Assembly (NCBI RefSeq): GCF_964204645.1 | Contig: NC_134033.1 | Span: 6,916,231 to 6,980,230, forward strand | Reading direction: 5' to 3' | Length of the DNA stretch: 64,000 nt | Origin: Tubulanus polymorphus | Taxonomy: Eukaryota > Nemertea > Palaeonemertea > Tubulaniformes > Tubulanidae | Part shown: positions 8,312 through 23,300 of the stretch, piece by piece | Position numbering within the stretch: position 1 is the first letter of the stretch | Layout of the letters: each line of letters opens with the position of its first letter | Notes under the pieces: model-generated | The model's database searches: none | Told to the model about the DNA's origin: nothing | What the model saw: the letters and a program-made list of their open reading frames with translations, nothing else | Position numbers and translations under genes: made by a program

Positions 8312-11300
8312 AAACATCTTTTCTCGCGCTGAACGACGTTTTCAGGTCGAAAAGTGCTTTTCCTGACGATTTGAGCGCTTTTACGCATCGACATTGTCGT
8401 TTTTCCGATACGGGGAATATTTGATACGAAAACGTCTTCTCTCGCGCTGAACGACGTTTTCGGGTCGAAAAGGTCCTTTCCTGACGATTTGAGCGCTTTT
8501 ACGCATCGACATTGTCGTTTTTCCGATATGGGGAATATTTGATACGACAACGTCTTTTCTCGCACTGAACGACGTTTTCGTGTCGAAAAGCTCTTTCCTG
8601 ACGATTTGAGCGCTTTTACGCATCAACACTGTCGTTTTTTCCGATATGGGGAATATTTGATACGAAAACGTTTTTTCTCGCGCTGAACGACGTTTGCGGG
8701 TCGAAAAGCGCTTTTCCTGGCGATTTGAGCGCTTTTACGCATCGACATTGTCGTTTTTCCGATATTGAGAATATTTGATACGAAGACGTCTTTTCTCGCG
8801 CTGAACGACGTTTTCGTGTCGAAAAGCTCTTTTCCTGGCGATTTGAGCGCTTTTACGCATCGACATTTTCCTTTTCCCGATAGGGCAATATTTGTTACGA
8901 AAACGTCTTTTCTCGCGCTGAACGACGTTTTCGGATCGAAAAACGCTTTTCCTGACGATTTGAGCGCTTTTACGCATCGGCATTGTCGTTTCCGATAGGG
9001 GGTATATTTTCGATACGAAAACGTCTTTTCTCGCGCTGAACGACGTTTTCGGGTCGAAAAGCGCTTTTCCTGACGATTTGAGCGCTTTTACGCATCGACA
9101 TTGTCGTTTTTTCCGATAGTGGAATATTTGATACGAAGACGTCTTTTCTCGCGCTGAACGACGTTTTCGTGTCGAAAAGCTCGTTTCCTGGCGATTTGAG
9201 CGCTTTTACGCATCGACATTATCCTTTTCCCGATAGGGGAATATTTGATACGAAAACGTCTTTTCTCGCGCTAAACGACGTTTTCGTGTCGAAAAGCGCT
9301 TTTCCTGACGATTTGAGCGCTTTTACGCATCGAAATTGTCGTTTTTCCGATAGGGGGAATATTCGATACGAAAACGTCTTTTCTCGCGCTGAACGACGTT
9401 TTCGGGTCGAAAAGCGCTTTTCCTGACGATTTGAGCGCTTTTACGCATCGGCATTGTCGTTTTTTCCGATAGGGGGAATATTCGATACGAAAACGTCTTT
9501 TCTCGCGCTGAACGACGTTCTCGGGTCGAAAAGCGCTTTTCCTGACGATTTGAGCGCTTTTACGCATCGGCATTGTCGTTTTTCCGATAGGGGGAATATT
9601 CGATACGAAAACGTCTTTTCTCGCGCTGAACGACGTTTTCGGGTCGAAAAGCGCTTTTCCTGACGATTTGAGCGCATCGGCATTGTCGTTTCCGATAGGG
9701 GGTATATTTTCGATACGAAAACGTCTTTTCTCGCGCTGAACGACATTTTTAGGTCGAAAAGCTCTTTTCCTGACGATTTGAGCGTTTTTACGCATCGACA
9801 CTGTCGTTTTTTCGATATGGGGAATATTTGATACGAAAACGTTTTTTCTCGCGCTGAACGACGTTTGCGGGTCGAAAAGCTTCTCCTGACGATTTGAGCG
9901 CTTTTACGCATCGGGATTGTCGTTTTTCCGATATGGGGAATATTTGATACGAAAAAGTCTTTTCTCGCGCTGAACGACGTTTTCGTGTCGAAAAGCTCAT
10001 TTCCTGACGATTTGAGCGCTTTTACGCATCGACATTGTCGTTTTTCCGATATGGGGAATATTTGATACGAAAACATCTTTTCTCGCGCTGAACGACGTTT
10101 TCGGGTCGAAAAGCTCTTTTCCTGGCGATTTGAGCGCTTTTACGCATCGACATTGTCGTTTTTCCGATATGGAGAATATTTGATACGAAGACGTCTTTTC
10201 TCGCGCTGAACGACGTTTTCGTGTCGAAAAGCTCTTTTCCTGGCGATTTGAGCGCTTTTACGCATCGACATTTTCCTTTTCCCGATAGGGCAATATTTGT
10301 TACGAAAACGTCTTTTCTCGCGCTGAACGACTTTTCGGATCGAAAAGCGCTTTTCCTGACGATTTGAGCGCTTTTACGCATCGGCATTGTCGTTTCCGAT
10401 AGGGGGTATATTTTCGATACGAAAACGTCTTTTCTCGCGCTGAACGACGTTTTCGGGTCGAAAAGCGCTTTTCCTCACGATTTGAGCGCTTTTACGCATC
10501 GACATTGTCGTTTTTCCGATAGGGGGAATATTCGATACGAAAACGTCTTTTCTCGCGCTGAACGACGTTTTCGTGTCGAAAAGCGGTTTTCCTGACGATT
10601 TGAGCGCTTTTACGCATCGACATTTTCCTTTTCCCGATAGGGGAATATTTGATACGAAAACGTCTTTCCTCGCGCTGAACGACATTTTCGTGTCGAAAAG
10701 TGCTTTTCCTGACGATTTGAGCGCTTTTACGCATCGACATTGTCGTTTTTCCGATAGGGGGAATATTCGATACGAAAACGTCTTTTCTCGCGCTGAACGA
10801 CGTTTTCGGGTCGGAAAGTGCTTTTCCTGACGATTTGAGCGCTTTTACGCATCGGCATAGTCGTTTTTCCGATAGGGGGTATATTTTCGATACGAAAACG
10901 TCTTTTCTCGCGCTGAACGACGTCTTCGCGTCGAAAAGTGCTTTTCCTGACGATTTGAACGCTTTTACGCATCGACATTGTCGTTTTTTTGATAGGGGGA
11001 ATATTCGATACGAAAACGTCTTTTCTCGCGCTGAACGACGTTTTCGCGTCGAAAAGTGCTTTTCCTGACGATTTGAGCGCTTTTACGTATCGACTTTGTC
11101 GTTTTTCCGATAGGGGGAATATTCGAAAAGAAAACGTCTTTTCTCGCGCTGAACGACGTTTTCGCGTCGAAAAGTGCTTTTCCTGACGATTTGAGCGCTT
11201 TTACGCATCGACATTGTCGTTTTTCCGATAGGGAGAATATTCGATACGAAAACGTCTTTTCTCGCGCTGAACGACGTTTTCGCGTCGAAAAGTGCTTTTC

Positions 11301-14300
11301 CTGACGATTTGAACGCTTTTACGCATCGACATTGACGTTTTTGGGATAGGGGGAATATTCGATACGAAAACGTCTTTTCTCGCGCTGAACGACGTTTTCG
11401 CGTCGAAAAGTGCTTTTCCTGACGATTTGAGCGCTTTTACGTATCGACTTTGTCGTTTTTCCGATAGGGGGAATATTCGAAAAGAAAACGTCTTTTCTCG
11501 CGCTGAACGACGTTTTCGCGTCGAAAAGTGCTTTTCCTGACGATTTGAGCGCTTTTACGCATCGACATTGTCGTTTTACCGATAGGGAGAATATTCGATA
11601 CGAAAACGTCTTTTCTCGCGCTGAACGACGTTTTCGCGTCGAAAAGTGCTTTTCCTGACGATTTGAGCGCTTTTACGCATCGACATTGTCGTTTTACCGA
11701 TAGTGAGAATATTCGATACGAAAACGTCTTTTCTCGCGCTGAGCGACGTTTTCGCGTCGAAAAGTGCTTTTCCTGACGATTTGAGCGCTTTTACGCATCG
11801 ACATTGTCGTTTTACCGATAGGGAGAATATTCGACACGAAAACGTCTTTTCTCGCGCTGAACGACGTTTTCGCGTCGAAAAGCGCTTTTCCTGACGATTT
11901 GAGCGCTTTTACGCATCGACATTGTCGTTTTACCGATAGTGAGAATATTCGATACGAAAACGTCTTTTCTCGCGCTGAACGACGTTTTCGCGTCGAAAAG
12001 CGCTTTTCCTGACGATTTGAGCGCTTTTACGCATCGACATTGTCGTTTTACCGATAGTGAGAATATTCGATACGAAAACGTCTTTTCTCGCGCTGAACGA
12101 CGTTTTCGCGTCGAAAAGTGCTTTTCCTGACGATTTGAACGCTTTTACGCATCGACATTGTCGTTTTTCCGATAGGGGGAATATTCGAAAAGAAAACGTC
12201 TTTTCTCGCGCTGAACGACGTTTTCGCGTCGAAAAGTGCTTTTCCTGACGATTTGAGCGCTTTTACGCATCGGCATTGTCGTTTTTCCGATAGGGGAAAT
12301 ATTCGATACGAAAACGTCTTTTCTCGCGCTGAACGACGTTTTCGCGTCGAAAAGTGCTTTTCCTGACGATTTGAACGCTTTTACGCATCGACATTGTCGT
12401 TTTTCCGATAGGGAGAATATTCGATACGAAAACGTCTTTTCTCGCGCTGAGCGACGTTTTCGCGTCGAAAAGTGCTTTTCCTGACGATTTGAGCGCTTTT
12501 ACGCATCGACATTGTCGTTTTACCGATAGGGAGAATATTCGACACGAAAACGTCTTTTCTCGCGCTGAACGACGTTTTCGCGTCGAAAAGTGCTTTTCCT
12601 GACGATTTGAACGCTTTTACGCATCGACATTGTCGTTTTACCGATAGGGAGAATATTCGACACGAAAACGTCTTTTCTCGCGCTGAACGACGTTTTCGCG
12701 TCGAAAAGCGCTTTTCCTGACGATTTGAGCGCTTTTACGCATCGGCATTGTCGTTTTTCCGATAGGGGGAATATTCGATAAGAAAACGTCTTTTCTCGCG
12801 CTGAACGACGTTTTCGGTTCGAAAAGTGCTTTTCCTGACGATTTGAGCGCTTTTACGCATCGAAATTGTCGTTTTTCCGATAGGGGGAATATTCGATACG
12901 AAAACGTCTTTTCTCGCGCTGAACGACGTTTTCGCGTCGAAAAGTGCTTTTCCTGACGATTTGAGCGCTTTTACGCTTCGACATTGTCGTTTTACCGATA
13001 GGGAGAATATTCGACACGAAAACGTCTTTTCTCGCGCTGAACGACGTTTTCGCGTCGAAAAGCGCTTTTCCTGACGATTTGAGCGCTTTTACGCATCGAC
13101 ATTGTCGTTTTACCGATAGTGAGAATATTCGATACGAAAACGTCTTTTCTCGCGCTGAACGACGTTTTCGCGTCGAAAAGTGCTTTTCCTGACGATTTGA
13201 ACGCTTTTACGCATCGACATTGTCGTTTTTCCGATAGGGGGAATATTCGAAAAGAAAACGTCTTTTCTCGCGCTGAACGACGTTTTCGCGTCGAAAAGTG
13301 CTTTTCCTGACGATTTGAGCGCTTTTACGCATCGGCATTGTCGTTTTTCCGATAGGGGAAATATTCGATACGAAAACGTCTTTTCTCGCGCTGAACGACG
13401 TTTTCGCGTCGAAAAGTGCTTTTCCTGACGATTTGAACGCTTTTACGCATCGACATTGTCGTTTTTCCGATAGGGAGAATATTCGATACGAAAACGTCTT
13501 TTCTCGCGCTGAGCGACGTTTTCGCGTCGAAAAGTGCTTTTCCTGACGATTTGAGCGCTTTTACGCATCGACATTGTCGTTTTACCGATAGGGAGAATAT
13601 TCGACACGAAAACGTCTTTTCTCGCGCTGAACGACGTTTTCGCGTCGAAAAGTGCTTTTCCTGACGATTTGAACGCTTTTACGCATCGACATTGTCGTTT
13701 TTCCGATAGGGAGAATATTCGATACGAAAACGTCTTTTCTCGCGCTGAGCGACGTTTTCGCGTCGAAAAGTGCTTTTCCTGACGATTTGAGCGCTTTTAC
13801 GCATCGACATTGTCGTTTTACCGATAGGGAGAATATTCGACACGAAAACGTCTTTTCTCGCGCTGAACGACGTTTTCGCGTCGAAAAGCGCTTTTCCTGA
13901 CGATTTGAGCGCTTTTACGCATCGACATTGTCGTTTTACCGATAGTGAGAATATTCGATACGAAAACGTCTTTTCTCGCGCTGAACGACGTTTTCGCGTC
14001 GAAAAGTGCTTTTCCTGACGATTTGAACGCTTTTACGCATCGACATTGTCGTTTTTCCGATAGGGAGAATATTCGATACGAAAACGTCTTTTCTCGCGCT
14101 GAACGACGTTTTCGCGTCGAAAAGTGCTTTTCCTGACGATTTGAACGCTTTTACGCATCGACATTGACGTTTTTGGGATAGGGGGAATATTCGATACGAA
14201 AACGTCTTTTCTCGCGCTGAACGACGTTTTCGCGTCGAAAAGTGCTTTTCCTGACGATTTGAGCGCTTTTACGTATCGACTTTGTCGTTTTTCCGATAGG

Positions 14301-17300
14301 GGGAATATTCGAAAAGAAAACGTCTTTTCTCGCGCTGAACGACGTTTTCGCGTCGAAAAGTGCTTTTCCTGACGATTTGAGCGCTTTTACGCATCGACAT
14401 TGTCGTTTTACCGATAGGGAGAATATTCGACACGAAAACGTCTTTTCTCGCGCTGAACGACGTTTTCGCGTCGAAAAGTGCTTTTCCTGACGATTTGAGC
14501 GCTTTTACGCATCGACATTGTCGTTTTACCGATAGTGAGAATATTCGATACGAAAACGTCTTTTCTCGCGCTGAACGACGTTTTCGCGTCGAAAAGTGCT
14601 TTTCCTGACGATTTGAGCGCTTTTACGCATCGACATTGTCGTTTTACCGATAGTGAGAATATTCGATACGAAAACGTCTTTTCTCGCGCTGAGCGACGTT
14701 TTCGCGTCGAAAAGTGCTTTTCCTGACGATTTGAGCGCTTTTACGCATCGACATTGTCGTTTTACCGATAGGGAGAATATTCGACACGAAAACGTCTTTT
14801 CTCGCGCTGAACGACGTTTTCGCGTCGAAAAGCGCTTTTCCTGACGATTTGAGCGCTTTTACGCATCGACATTGTCGTTTTACCGATAGTGAGAATATTC
14901 GATACGAAAACGTCTTTTCTCGCGCTGAACGACGTTTTCGCGTCGAAAAGTGCTTTTCCTGACGATTTGAACGCTTTTACGCATCGACATTGTCGTTTTT
15001 CCGATAGGGGGAATATTCGAAAAGAAAACTTCTTTTCTCGCGCTGAACGACGTTTTCGCGTCGAAAAGTGCTTTTCCTGACGATTTGAGCGCTTTTACGC
15101 ATCGGCATTGTCGTTTTTCCGATAGGGGAAATATTCGATACGAAAACGTCTTTTCTCGCGCTGAACGACGTTTTCGCGTCGAAAAGTGCTTTTCCTGACG
15201 ATTTGAACGCTTTTACGCATCGACATTGTCGTTTTTCCGATAGGGAGAATATTCGATACGAAAACGTCTTTTCTCGCGCTGAGCGACGTTTTCGCGTCGA
15301 AAAGTGCTTTTCCTGACGATTTGAGCGCTTTTACGCATCGACATTGTCGTTTTACCGATAGGGAGAATATTCGACACGAAAACGTCTTTTCTCGCGCTGA
15401 ACGACGTTTTCGCGTCGAAAAGTGCTTTTCCTGACGATTTGAACGCTTTTACGCATCGACATTGTCGTTTTACCGATAGGGAGAATATTCGACACGAAAA
15501 CGTCTTTTCTCGCGCTGAACGACGTTTTCGCGTCGAAAAGCGCTTTTCCTGACGATTTGAGCGCTTTTACGCATCGGCATTGTCGTTTTTCCGATAGGGG
15601 GAATATTCGATAAGAAAACGTCTTTTCTCGCGCTGAACGACGTTTTCGGTTCGAAAAGTGCTTTTCCTGACGATTTGAGCGCTTTTACGCATCGAAATTG
15701 TCGTTTTTCCGATAGGGGGAATATTCGATACGAAAACGTCTTTTCTCGCGCTGAACGACGTTTTCGCGTCGAAAAGTGCTTTTCCTGACGATTTGAGCGC
15801 TTTTACGCTTCGACATTGTCGTTTTACCGATAGGGAGAATATTCGACACGAAAACGTCTTTTCTCGCGCTGAACGACGTTTTCGCGTCGAAAAGCGCTTT
15901 TCCTGACGATTTGAGCGCTTTTACGCATCGACATTGTCGTTTTACCGATAGTGAGAATATTCGATACGAAAACGTCTTTTCTCGCGCTGAACGACGTTTT
16001 CGCGTCGAAAAGTGCTTTTCCTGACGATTTGAGCGATTTTACGCATCGACATTGTCGTTTTACCGATAGGGAGAATATTCGACACGAAAACGTCTTTTCT
16101 CGCGCTGAACGACGTTTTCGCGTCGAAAAGTGCTTTTCCTGACGATTTGAACGCTTTTACGCATCGACATTGTCGTTTTACCGATAGCGAGAATATTCGA
16201 TACGAAAACGTCTTTTCTCGCGCTGAACGACGTCTTCGCGTCGAAAAGTGCTTTTCCTGACGATTTGAACGCTTTTACGCATCGACATTGTCGTTTTTTT
16301 GATAGGGGGAATATTCGATACGAAAACGTCTTTTCTCGCGCTGAACGACGTTTTCGCGTCGAAAAGTGCTTTTCCTGACGATTTGAGCGCTTTTACGTAT
16401 CGACTTTGTCGTTTTTCCGATAGGGGGAATATTCGAAAAGAAAACGTCTTTTCTCGCGCTGAACGACGTTTTCGCGTCGAAAAGTGCTTTTCCTGACGAT
16501 TTTAGCGCTTTTACGCATCGACATTGTCGTTTTACCGATAGGGAGAATATTCGACACGAAAACGTCTTTTCTCGCGCTGAACGACGTTTTCGCGTCGAAA
16601 AGTGCTTTTCCTGACGATTTGAGCGCTTTTACGCATCGACATTGTCGTTTTACCGATAGTGAGAATATTCGATACGAAAACGTCTTTTCTCGCGCTGAAC
16701 GACGTTTTCGCGTCGAAAAGTGCTTTTCCTGACGATTTGAGCGCTTTTACGCATCGACATTGTCGTTTTACCGATAGTGAGAATATTCGATACGAAAACG
16801 TCTTTTCTCGCGCTGAGCGACGTTTTCGCGTCGAAAAGTGCTTTTCCTGACGATTTGAGCGCTTTTACGCATCGACATTGTCGTTTTACCGATAGGGAGA
16901 ATATTCGACACGAAAACGTCTTTTCTCGCGCTGAACGACGTTTTCGCGTCGAAAAGCGCTTTTCCTGACGATTTGAGCGCTTTTACGCATCGACATTGTC
17001 GTTTTACCGATAGTGAGAATATTCGATACGAAAACGTCTTTTCTCGCGCTGAACGACGTTTTCGCGTCGAAAAGTGCTTTTCCTGACGATTTGAACGCTT
17101 TTACGCATCGACATTGTCGTTTTTCCGATAGGGGGAATATTCGATACGAAAACGTCTTTTCTCGCGCTGAACGACGTTTTCGCGTCGAAAAGTGCTTTTC
17201 CTGACGATTTGAACGCTTTTACGCATCGGCATTGTCGTTTTTCCGATAGGGGAAATATTCGATACGAAAACGTCTTTTCTCGCGCTGAACGACGTTTTCG

Positions 17301-20300
17301 CGTCGAAAAGTGCTTTTCCTGACGATTTGAACGCTTTTACGCATCGACATTGTCGTTTTTCCGATAGGGAGAATATTCGATACGAAAACGTCTTTTCTCG
17401 CGCTGAGCGACGTTTTCGCGTCGAAAAGTGCTTTTCCTGACGATTTGAGCGCTTTTACGCATCGACATTGTCGTTTTACCGATAGGGAGAATATTCGACA
17501 CGAAAACGTCTTTTCTCGCGCTGAACGACGTTTTCGCGTCGAAAAGCGCTTTTCCTGACGATTTGAACGCTTTTACGCATCGACATTGTCGTTTTTCCGA
17601 TAGGGAGAATATTCGATACGAAAACGTCTTTTCTCGCGCTGAGCGACGTTTTCGCGTCGAAAAGTGCTTTTCCTGACGATTTGAGCGCTTTTACGCATCG
17701 ACATTGTCGTTTTACCGATAGGGAGAATATTCGACACGAAAACGTCTTTTCTCGCGCTGAACGACGTTTTCGCGTCGAAAAGCGCTTTTCCTGACGATTT
17801 GAACGCTTTTACGCATCGACATTGTCGTTTTTCCGATAGGGAGAATATTCGATACGAAAACGTCTTTTCTCGCGCTGAGCGACGTTTTCGCGTCGAAAAG
17901 TGCTTTTCCTGACGATTTGAGCGCTTTTACGCATCGACATTGTCGTTTTACCGATAGGGAGAATATTCGACACGAAAACGTCTTTTCTCGCGCTGAACGA
18001 CGTTTTCGCGTCGAAAAGCGCTTTTCCTGACGATTTGAGCGCTTTTACGCATCGACATTGTCGTTTTACCGATAGTGAGAATATTCGATACGAAAACGTC
18101 TTTTCTCGCGCTGAACGACGTTTTCGCGTCGAAAAGTGCTTTTCCTGACGATTTGAACGCTTTTACGCATCGACATTGTCGTTTTTCCGATAGGGGGAAT
18201 ATTCGAAAAGAAAACGTCTTTTCTCGCGCTGAACGACGTTTTCGCGTCGAAAAGCGCTTTTCCTGACGATTTGAGCGCTTTTACGCATCGGCATTGTCGT
18301 TTTTCCGATAGGGGGAATATTCGAAAAGAAAACGTCTTTTCTCGCGCTGAACGACGTTTTCGCGTCGAAAAGTGCTTTTCCTGACGATTTGAACGCTTTT
18401 ACGCATCGACATTGTCGTTTTACCGATAGGGAGAATATTCGACACGAAAACGTCTTTTCTCGCGCTGAACGACGTTTTCGCGTCGAAAAGTGCTTTTCCT
18501 GACGATTTGAGCGCTTTTACGCATCGGCATTTTCGTTTTTCCGATAGGGGGATTATTCGAAAAGAAAACGTCTTTTCTCGCGCTGAACGACGTTTTCGCG
18601 TCGAAAAGTGCTTTTCCTGACGATTTGAGCGCTTTTACGCATCGGCATTGTCGTTTTTCCGATAGGGGAAATATTCGATACGAAAACGTCTTTTCTCGCG
18701 CTGAACGACGTTTTCGGGTCGAAAAGTGCTTTTCCTGACGATTTGAGCGCTTTTACGCATCGACATTGTCGTTTTACCGATAGTGAGAATATTCGATACG
18801 AAAACGTCTTTTCTCGCGCTGAACGACGTTTTCGCGTCGAAAAGCGCTTTTCCTGACGATTTGAGCGCTTTTACGCATCGGCATTTTCGTTTTTCCGATA
18901 GGGGGAATATTCGAAAAGAAAACGTCTTTTCTCGCGCTGGAACGACGTTTTCGCGTCGAAAAGCGCTTTTCCTGACGATTTGAGCGCTTTTACGCTTCGA
19001 CATTGTCGTTTTACCGATAGGGAGAATATTCGACACGAAAACGTCTTTTCTCGCGCTGAACGACGTTTTCGCGTCGAAAAGCGCTTTTCCTGACGATTTG
19101 AGCGCTTTTACGCTTCGACATTGTCGTTTTACCGATAGGGAGAATATTCGACACGAAAACGTCTTTTCTCGCGCTGAACGACGTTTTCGCGTCGAAAAGC
19201 GCTTTTCCTGACGATTTGAGCGCTTTTACGCATCGACATTGTCGTTTTACCGATAGTGAGAATATTCGACACGAAAACGTCTTTTCTCGCGCTGAACGAC
19301 GTTTTCGCGTCGAAAAGCGCTTTTCCTGACGATTTGAGCGCTTTTACGCATCGACATTGTCGTTTTTTTGATAGGGGGAATATTCGATACGAAAACGTCT
19401 TTTCTCGCGCTGAACGACGTTTTCGCGTCGAAAAGTGCTTTTCCTGACGATTTGAGCGCTTTTACGTATCGACTTTGTCGTTTTTCCGATAGGGGGAATA
19501 TTCGAAAAGAAAACGTCTTTTCTCGCGCTGAACGACGTTTTCGCGTCGAAAAGTGCTTTTCCTGACGATTTGAACGCTTTTACGCATCGACATTGTCGTT
19601 TTACCGATAGCGAGAATATTCGATACGAAAACGTCTTTTCTCGCGCTGAACGACGTCTTCGCGTCGAAAAGTGCTTTTCCTGACGATTTGAACGCTTTTA
19701 CGCATCGACATTGTCGTTTTTTTGATAGGGGGAATATTCGATACGAAAACGTCTTTTCTCGCGCTGAACGACGTTTTCGCGTCGAAAAGTGCTTTTCCTG
19801 ACGATTTGAGCGCTTTTACGTATCGACTTTGTCGTTTTTCCGATAGGGGGAATATTCGAAAAGAAAACGTCTTTTCTCGCGCTGAACGACGTTTTCGCGT
19901 CGAAAAGTGCTTTTCCTGACGATTTTAGCGCTTTTACGCATCGACATTGTCGTTTTACCGATAGGGAGAATATTCGACACGAAAACGTCTTTTCTCGCGC
20001 TGAACGACGTTTTCGCGTCGAAAAGTGCTTTTCCTGACGATTTGAGCGCTTTTACGCATCGACATTGTCGTTTTACCGATAGTGAGAATATTCGATACGA
20101 AAACGTCTTTTCTCGCGCTGAACGACGTTTTCGCGTCGAAAAGTGCTTTTCCTGACGATTTGAGCGCTTTTACGCATCGACATTGTCGTTTTACCGATAG
20201 TGAGAATATTCGATACGAAAACGTCTTTTCTCGCGCTGAGCGACGTTTTCGCGTCGAAAAGTGCTTTTCCTGACGATTTGAGCGCTTTTACGCATCGACA

Positions 20301-23300
20301 TTGTCGTTTTACCGATAGGGAGAATATTCGACACGAAAACGTCTTTTCTCGCGCTGAACGACGTTTTCGCGTCGAAAAGCGCTTTTCCTGACGATTTGAG
20401 CGCTTTTACGCATCGACATTGTCGTTTTACCGATAGTGAGAATATTCGATACGAAAACGTCTTTTCTCGCGCTGAACGACGTTTTCGCGTCGAAAAGTGC
20501 TTTTCCTGACGATTTGAACGCTTTTACGCATCGACATTGTCGTTTTTCCGATAGGGGGAATATTCGAAAAGAAAACGTCTTTTCTCGCGCTGAACGACGT
20601 TTTCGCGTCGAAAAGTGCTTTTCCTGAAGATTTGAGCGCTTTTACGCATCGGCATTGTCGTTTTTCCGATAGGGGAAATATTCGATACGAAAACGTCTTT
20701 TCTCGCGCTGAACGACGTTTTCGCGTCGAAAAGTGCTTTTCCTGACGATTTGAACGCTTTTACGCATCGACATTGTCGTTTTTCCGATAGGGAGAATATT
20801 CGATACGAAAACGTCTTTTCTCGCGCTGAGCGACGTTTTCGCGTCGAAAAGTGCTTTTCCTGACGATTTGAGCGCTTTTACGCATCGACATTGTCGTTTT
20901 ACCGATAGGGAGAATATTCGACACGAAAACGTCTTTTCTCGCGCTGAACGACGTTTTCGCGTCGAAAAGCGCTTTTCCTGACGATTTGAACGCTTTTACG
21001 CATCGACATTGTCGTTTTTCCGATAGGGAGAATATTCGATACGAAAACGTCTTTTCTCGCGCTGAGCGACGTTTTCGCGTCGAAAAGTGCTTTTCCTGAC
21101 GATTTGAGCGCTTTTACGCATCGACATTGTCGTTTTACCGATAGGGAGAATATTCGACACGAAAACGTCTTTTCTCGCGCTGAACGACGTTTTCGCGTCG
21201 AAAAGCGCTTTTCCTGACGATTTGAACGCTTTTACGCATCGACATTGTCGTTTTTCCGATAGGGAGAATATTCGATACGAAAACGTCTTTTCTCGCGCTG
21301 AGCGACGTTTTCGCGTCGAAAAGTGCTTTTCCTGACGATTTGAGCGCTTTTACGCATCGACATTGTCGTTTTACCGATAGGGAGAATATTCGACACGAAA
21401 ACGTCTTTTCTCGCGCTGAACGACGTTTTCGCGTCGAAAAGCGCTTTTCCTGACGATTTGAGCGCTTTTACGCATCGACATTGTCGTTTTACCGATAGTG
21501 AGAATATTCGATACGAAAACGTCTTTTCTCGCGCTGAACGACGTTTTCGCGTCGAAAAGTGCTTTTCCTGACGATTTGAACGCTTTTACGCATCGACATT
21601 GTCGTTTTTCCGATAGGGGGAATATTCGAAAAGAAAACGTCTTTTCTCGCGCTGAACGACGTTTTCGCGTCGAAAAGCGCTTTTCCTGACGATTTGAGCG
21701 CTTTTACGCATCGGCATTGTCGTTTTTCCGATAGGGGGAATATTCGAAAAGAAAACGTCTTTTCTCGCGCTGAACGACGTTTTCGCGTCGAAAAGTGCTT
21801 TTCCTGACGATTTGAACGCTTTTACGCATCGACATTGTCGTTTTACCGATAGGGAGAATATTCGACACGAAAACGTCTTTTCTCGCGCTGAACGACGTTT
21901 TCGCGTCGAAAAGTGCTTTTCCTGACGATTTGAGCGCTTTTACGCATCGGCATTTTCGTTTTTCCGATAGGGGGATTATTCGAAAAGAAAACGTCTTTTC
22001 TCGCGCTGAACGACGTTTTCGCGTCGAAAAGTGCTTTTCCTGACGATTTGAGCGCTTTTACGCATCGGCATTGTCGTTTTTCCGATAGGGGAAATATTCG
22101 ATACGAAAACGTCTTTTCTCGCGCTGAACGACGTTTTCGGGTCGAAAAGTGCTTTTCCTGACGATTTGAGCGCTTTTACGCATCGACATTGTCGTTTTAC
22201 CGATAGTGAGAATATTCGATACGAAAACGTCTTTTCTCGCGCTGAACGACGTTTTCGCGTCGAAAAGCGCTTTTCCTGACGATTTGAGCGCTTTTACGCA
22301 TCGGCATTTTCGTTTTTCCGATAGGGGGAATATTCGAAAAGAAAACGTCTTTTCTCGCGCTGGAACGACGTTTTCGCGTCGAAAAGCGCTTTTCCTGACG
22401 ATTTGAGCGCTTTTACGCTTCGACATTGTCGTTTTACCGATAGGGAGAATATTCGACACGAAAACGTCTTTTCTCGCGCTGAACGACGTTTTCGCGTCGA
22501 AAAGCGCTTTTCCTGACGATTTGAGCGCTTTTACGCTTCGACATTGTCGTTTTACCGATAGGGAGAATATTCGACACGAAAACGTCTTTTCTCGCGCTGA
22601 ACGACGTTTTCGCGTCGAAAAGCGCTTTTCCTGACGATTTGAGCGCTTTTACGCATCGACATTGTCGTTTTACCGATAGTGAGAATATTCGATACGAAAA
22701 CGTCTTTTCTCGCGCTGAACGACGTTTTCGCGTCGAAAAGTGCTTTTCCTGACGATTTGAGCGATTTTACGCATCGACATTGTCGTTTTACCGATAGGGA
22801 GAATATTCGACACGAAAACGTCTTTTCTCGCGCTGAACGACGTTTTCGCGTCGAAAAGTGCTTTTCCTGACGATTTGAACGCTTTTACGCATCGACATTG
22901 TCGTTTTACCGATAGCGAGAATATTCGATACGAAAACGTCTTTTCTCGCGCTGAACGACGTCTTCGCGTCGAAAAGTGCTTTTCCTGACGATTTGAACGC
23001 TTTTACGCATCGACATTGTCGTTTTTTTGATAGGGGGAATATTCGATACGAAAACGTCTTTTCTCGCGCTGAACGACGTTTTCGCGTCGAAAAGTGCTTT
23101 TCCTGACGATTTGAGCGCTTTTACGTATCGACTTTGTCGTTTTTCCGATAGGGGGAATATTCGAAAAGAAAACGTCTTTTCTCGCGCTGAACGACGTTTT
23201 CGCGTCGAAAAGTGCTTTTCCTGACGATTTGAGCGCTTTTACGCATCGACATTGTCGTTTTTCCGATAGGGAGAATATTCGATACGAAAACGTCTTTTCT

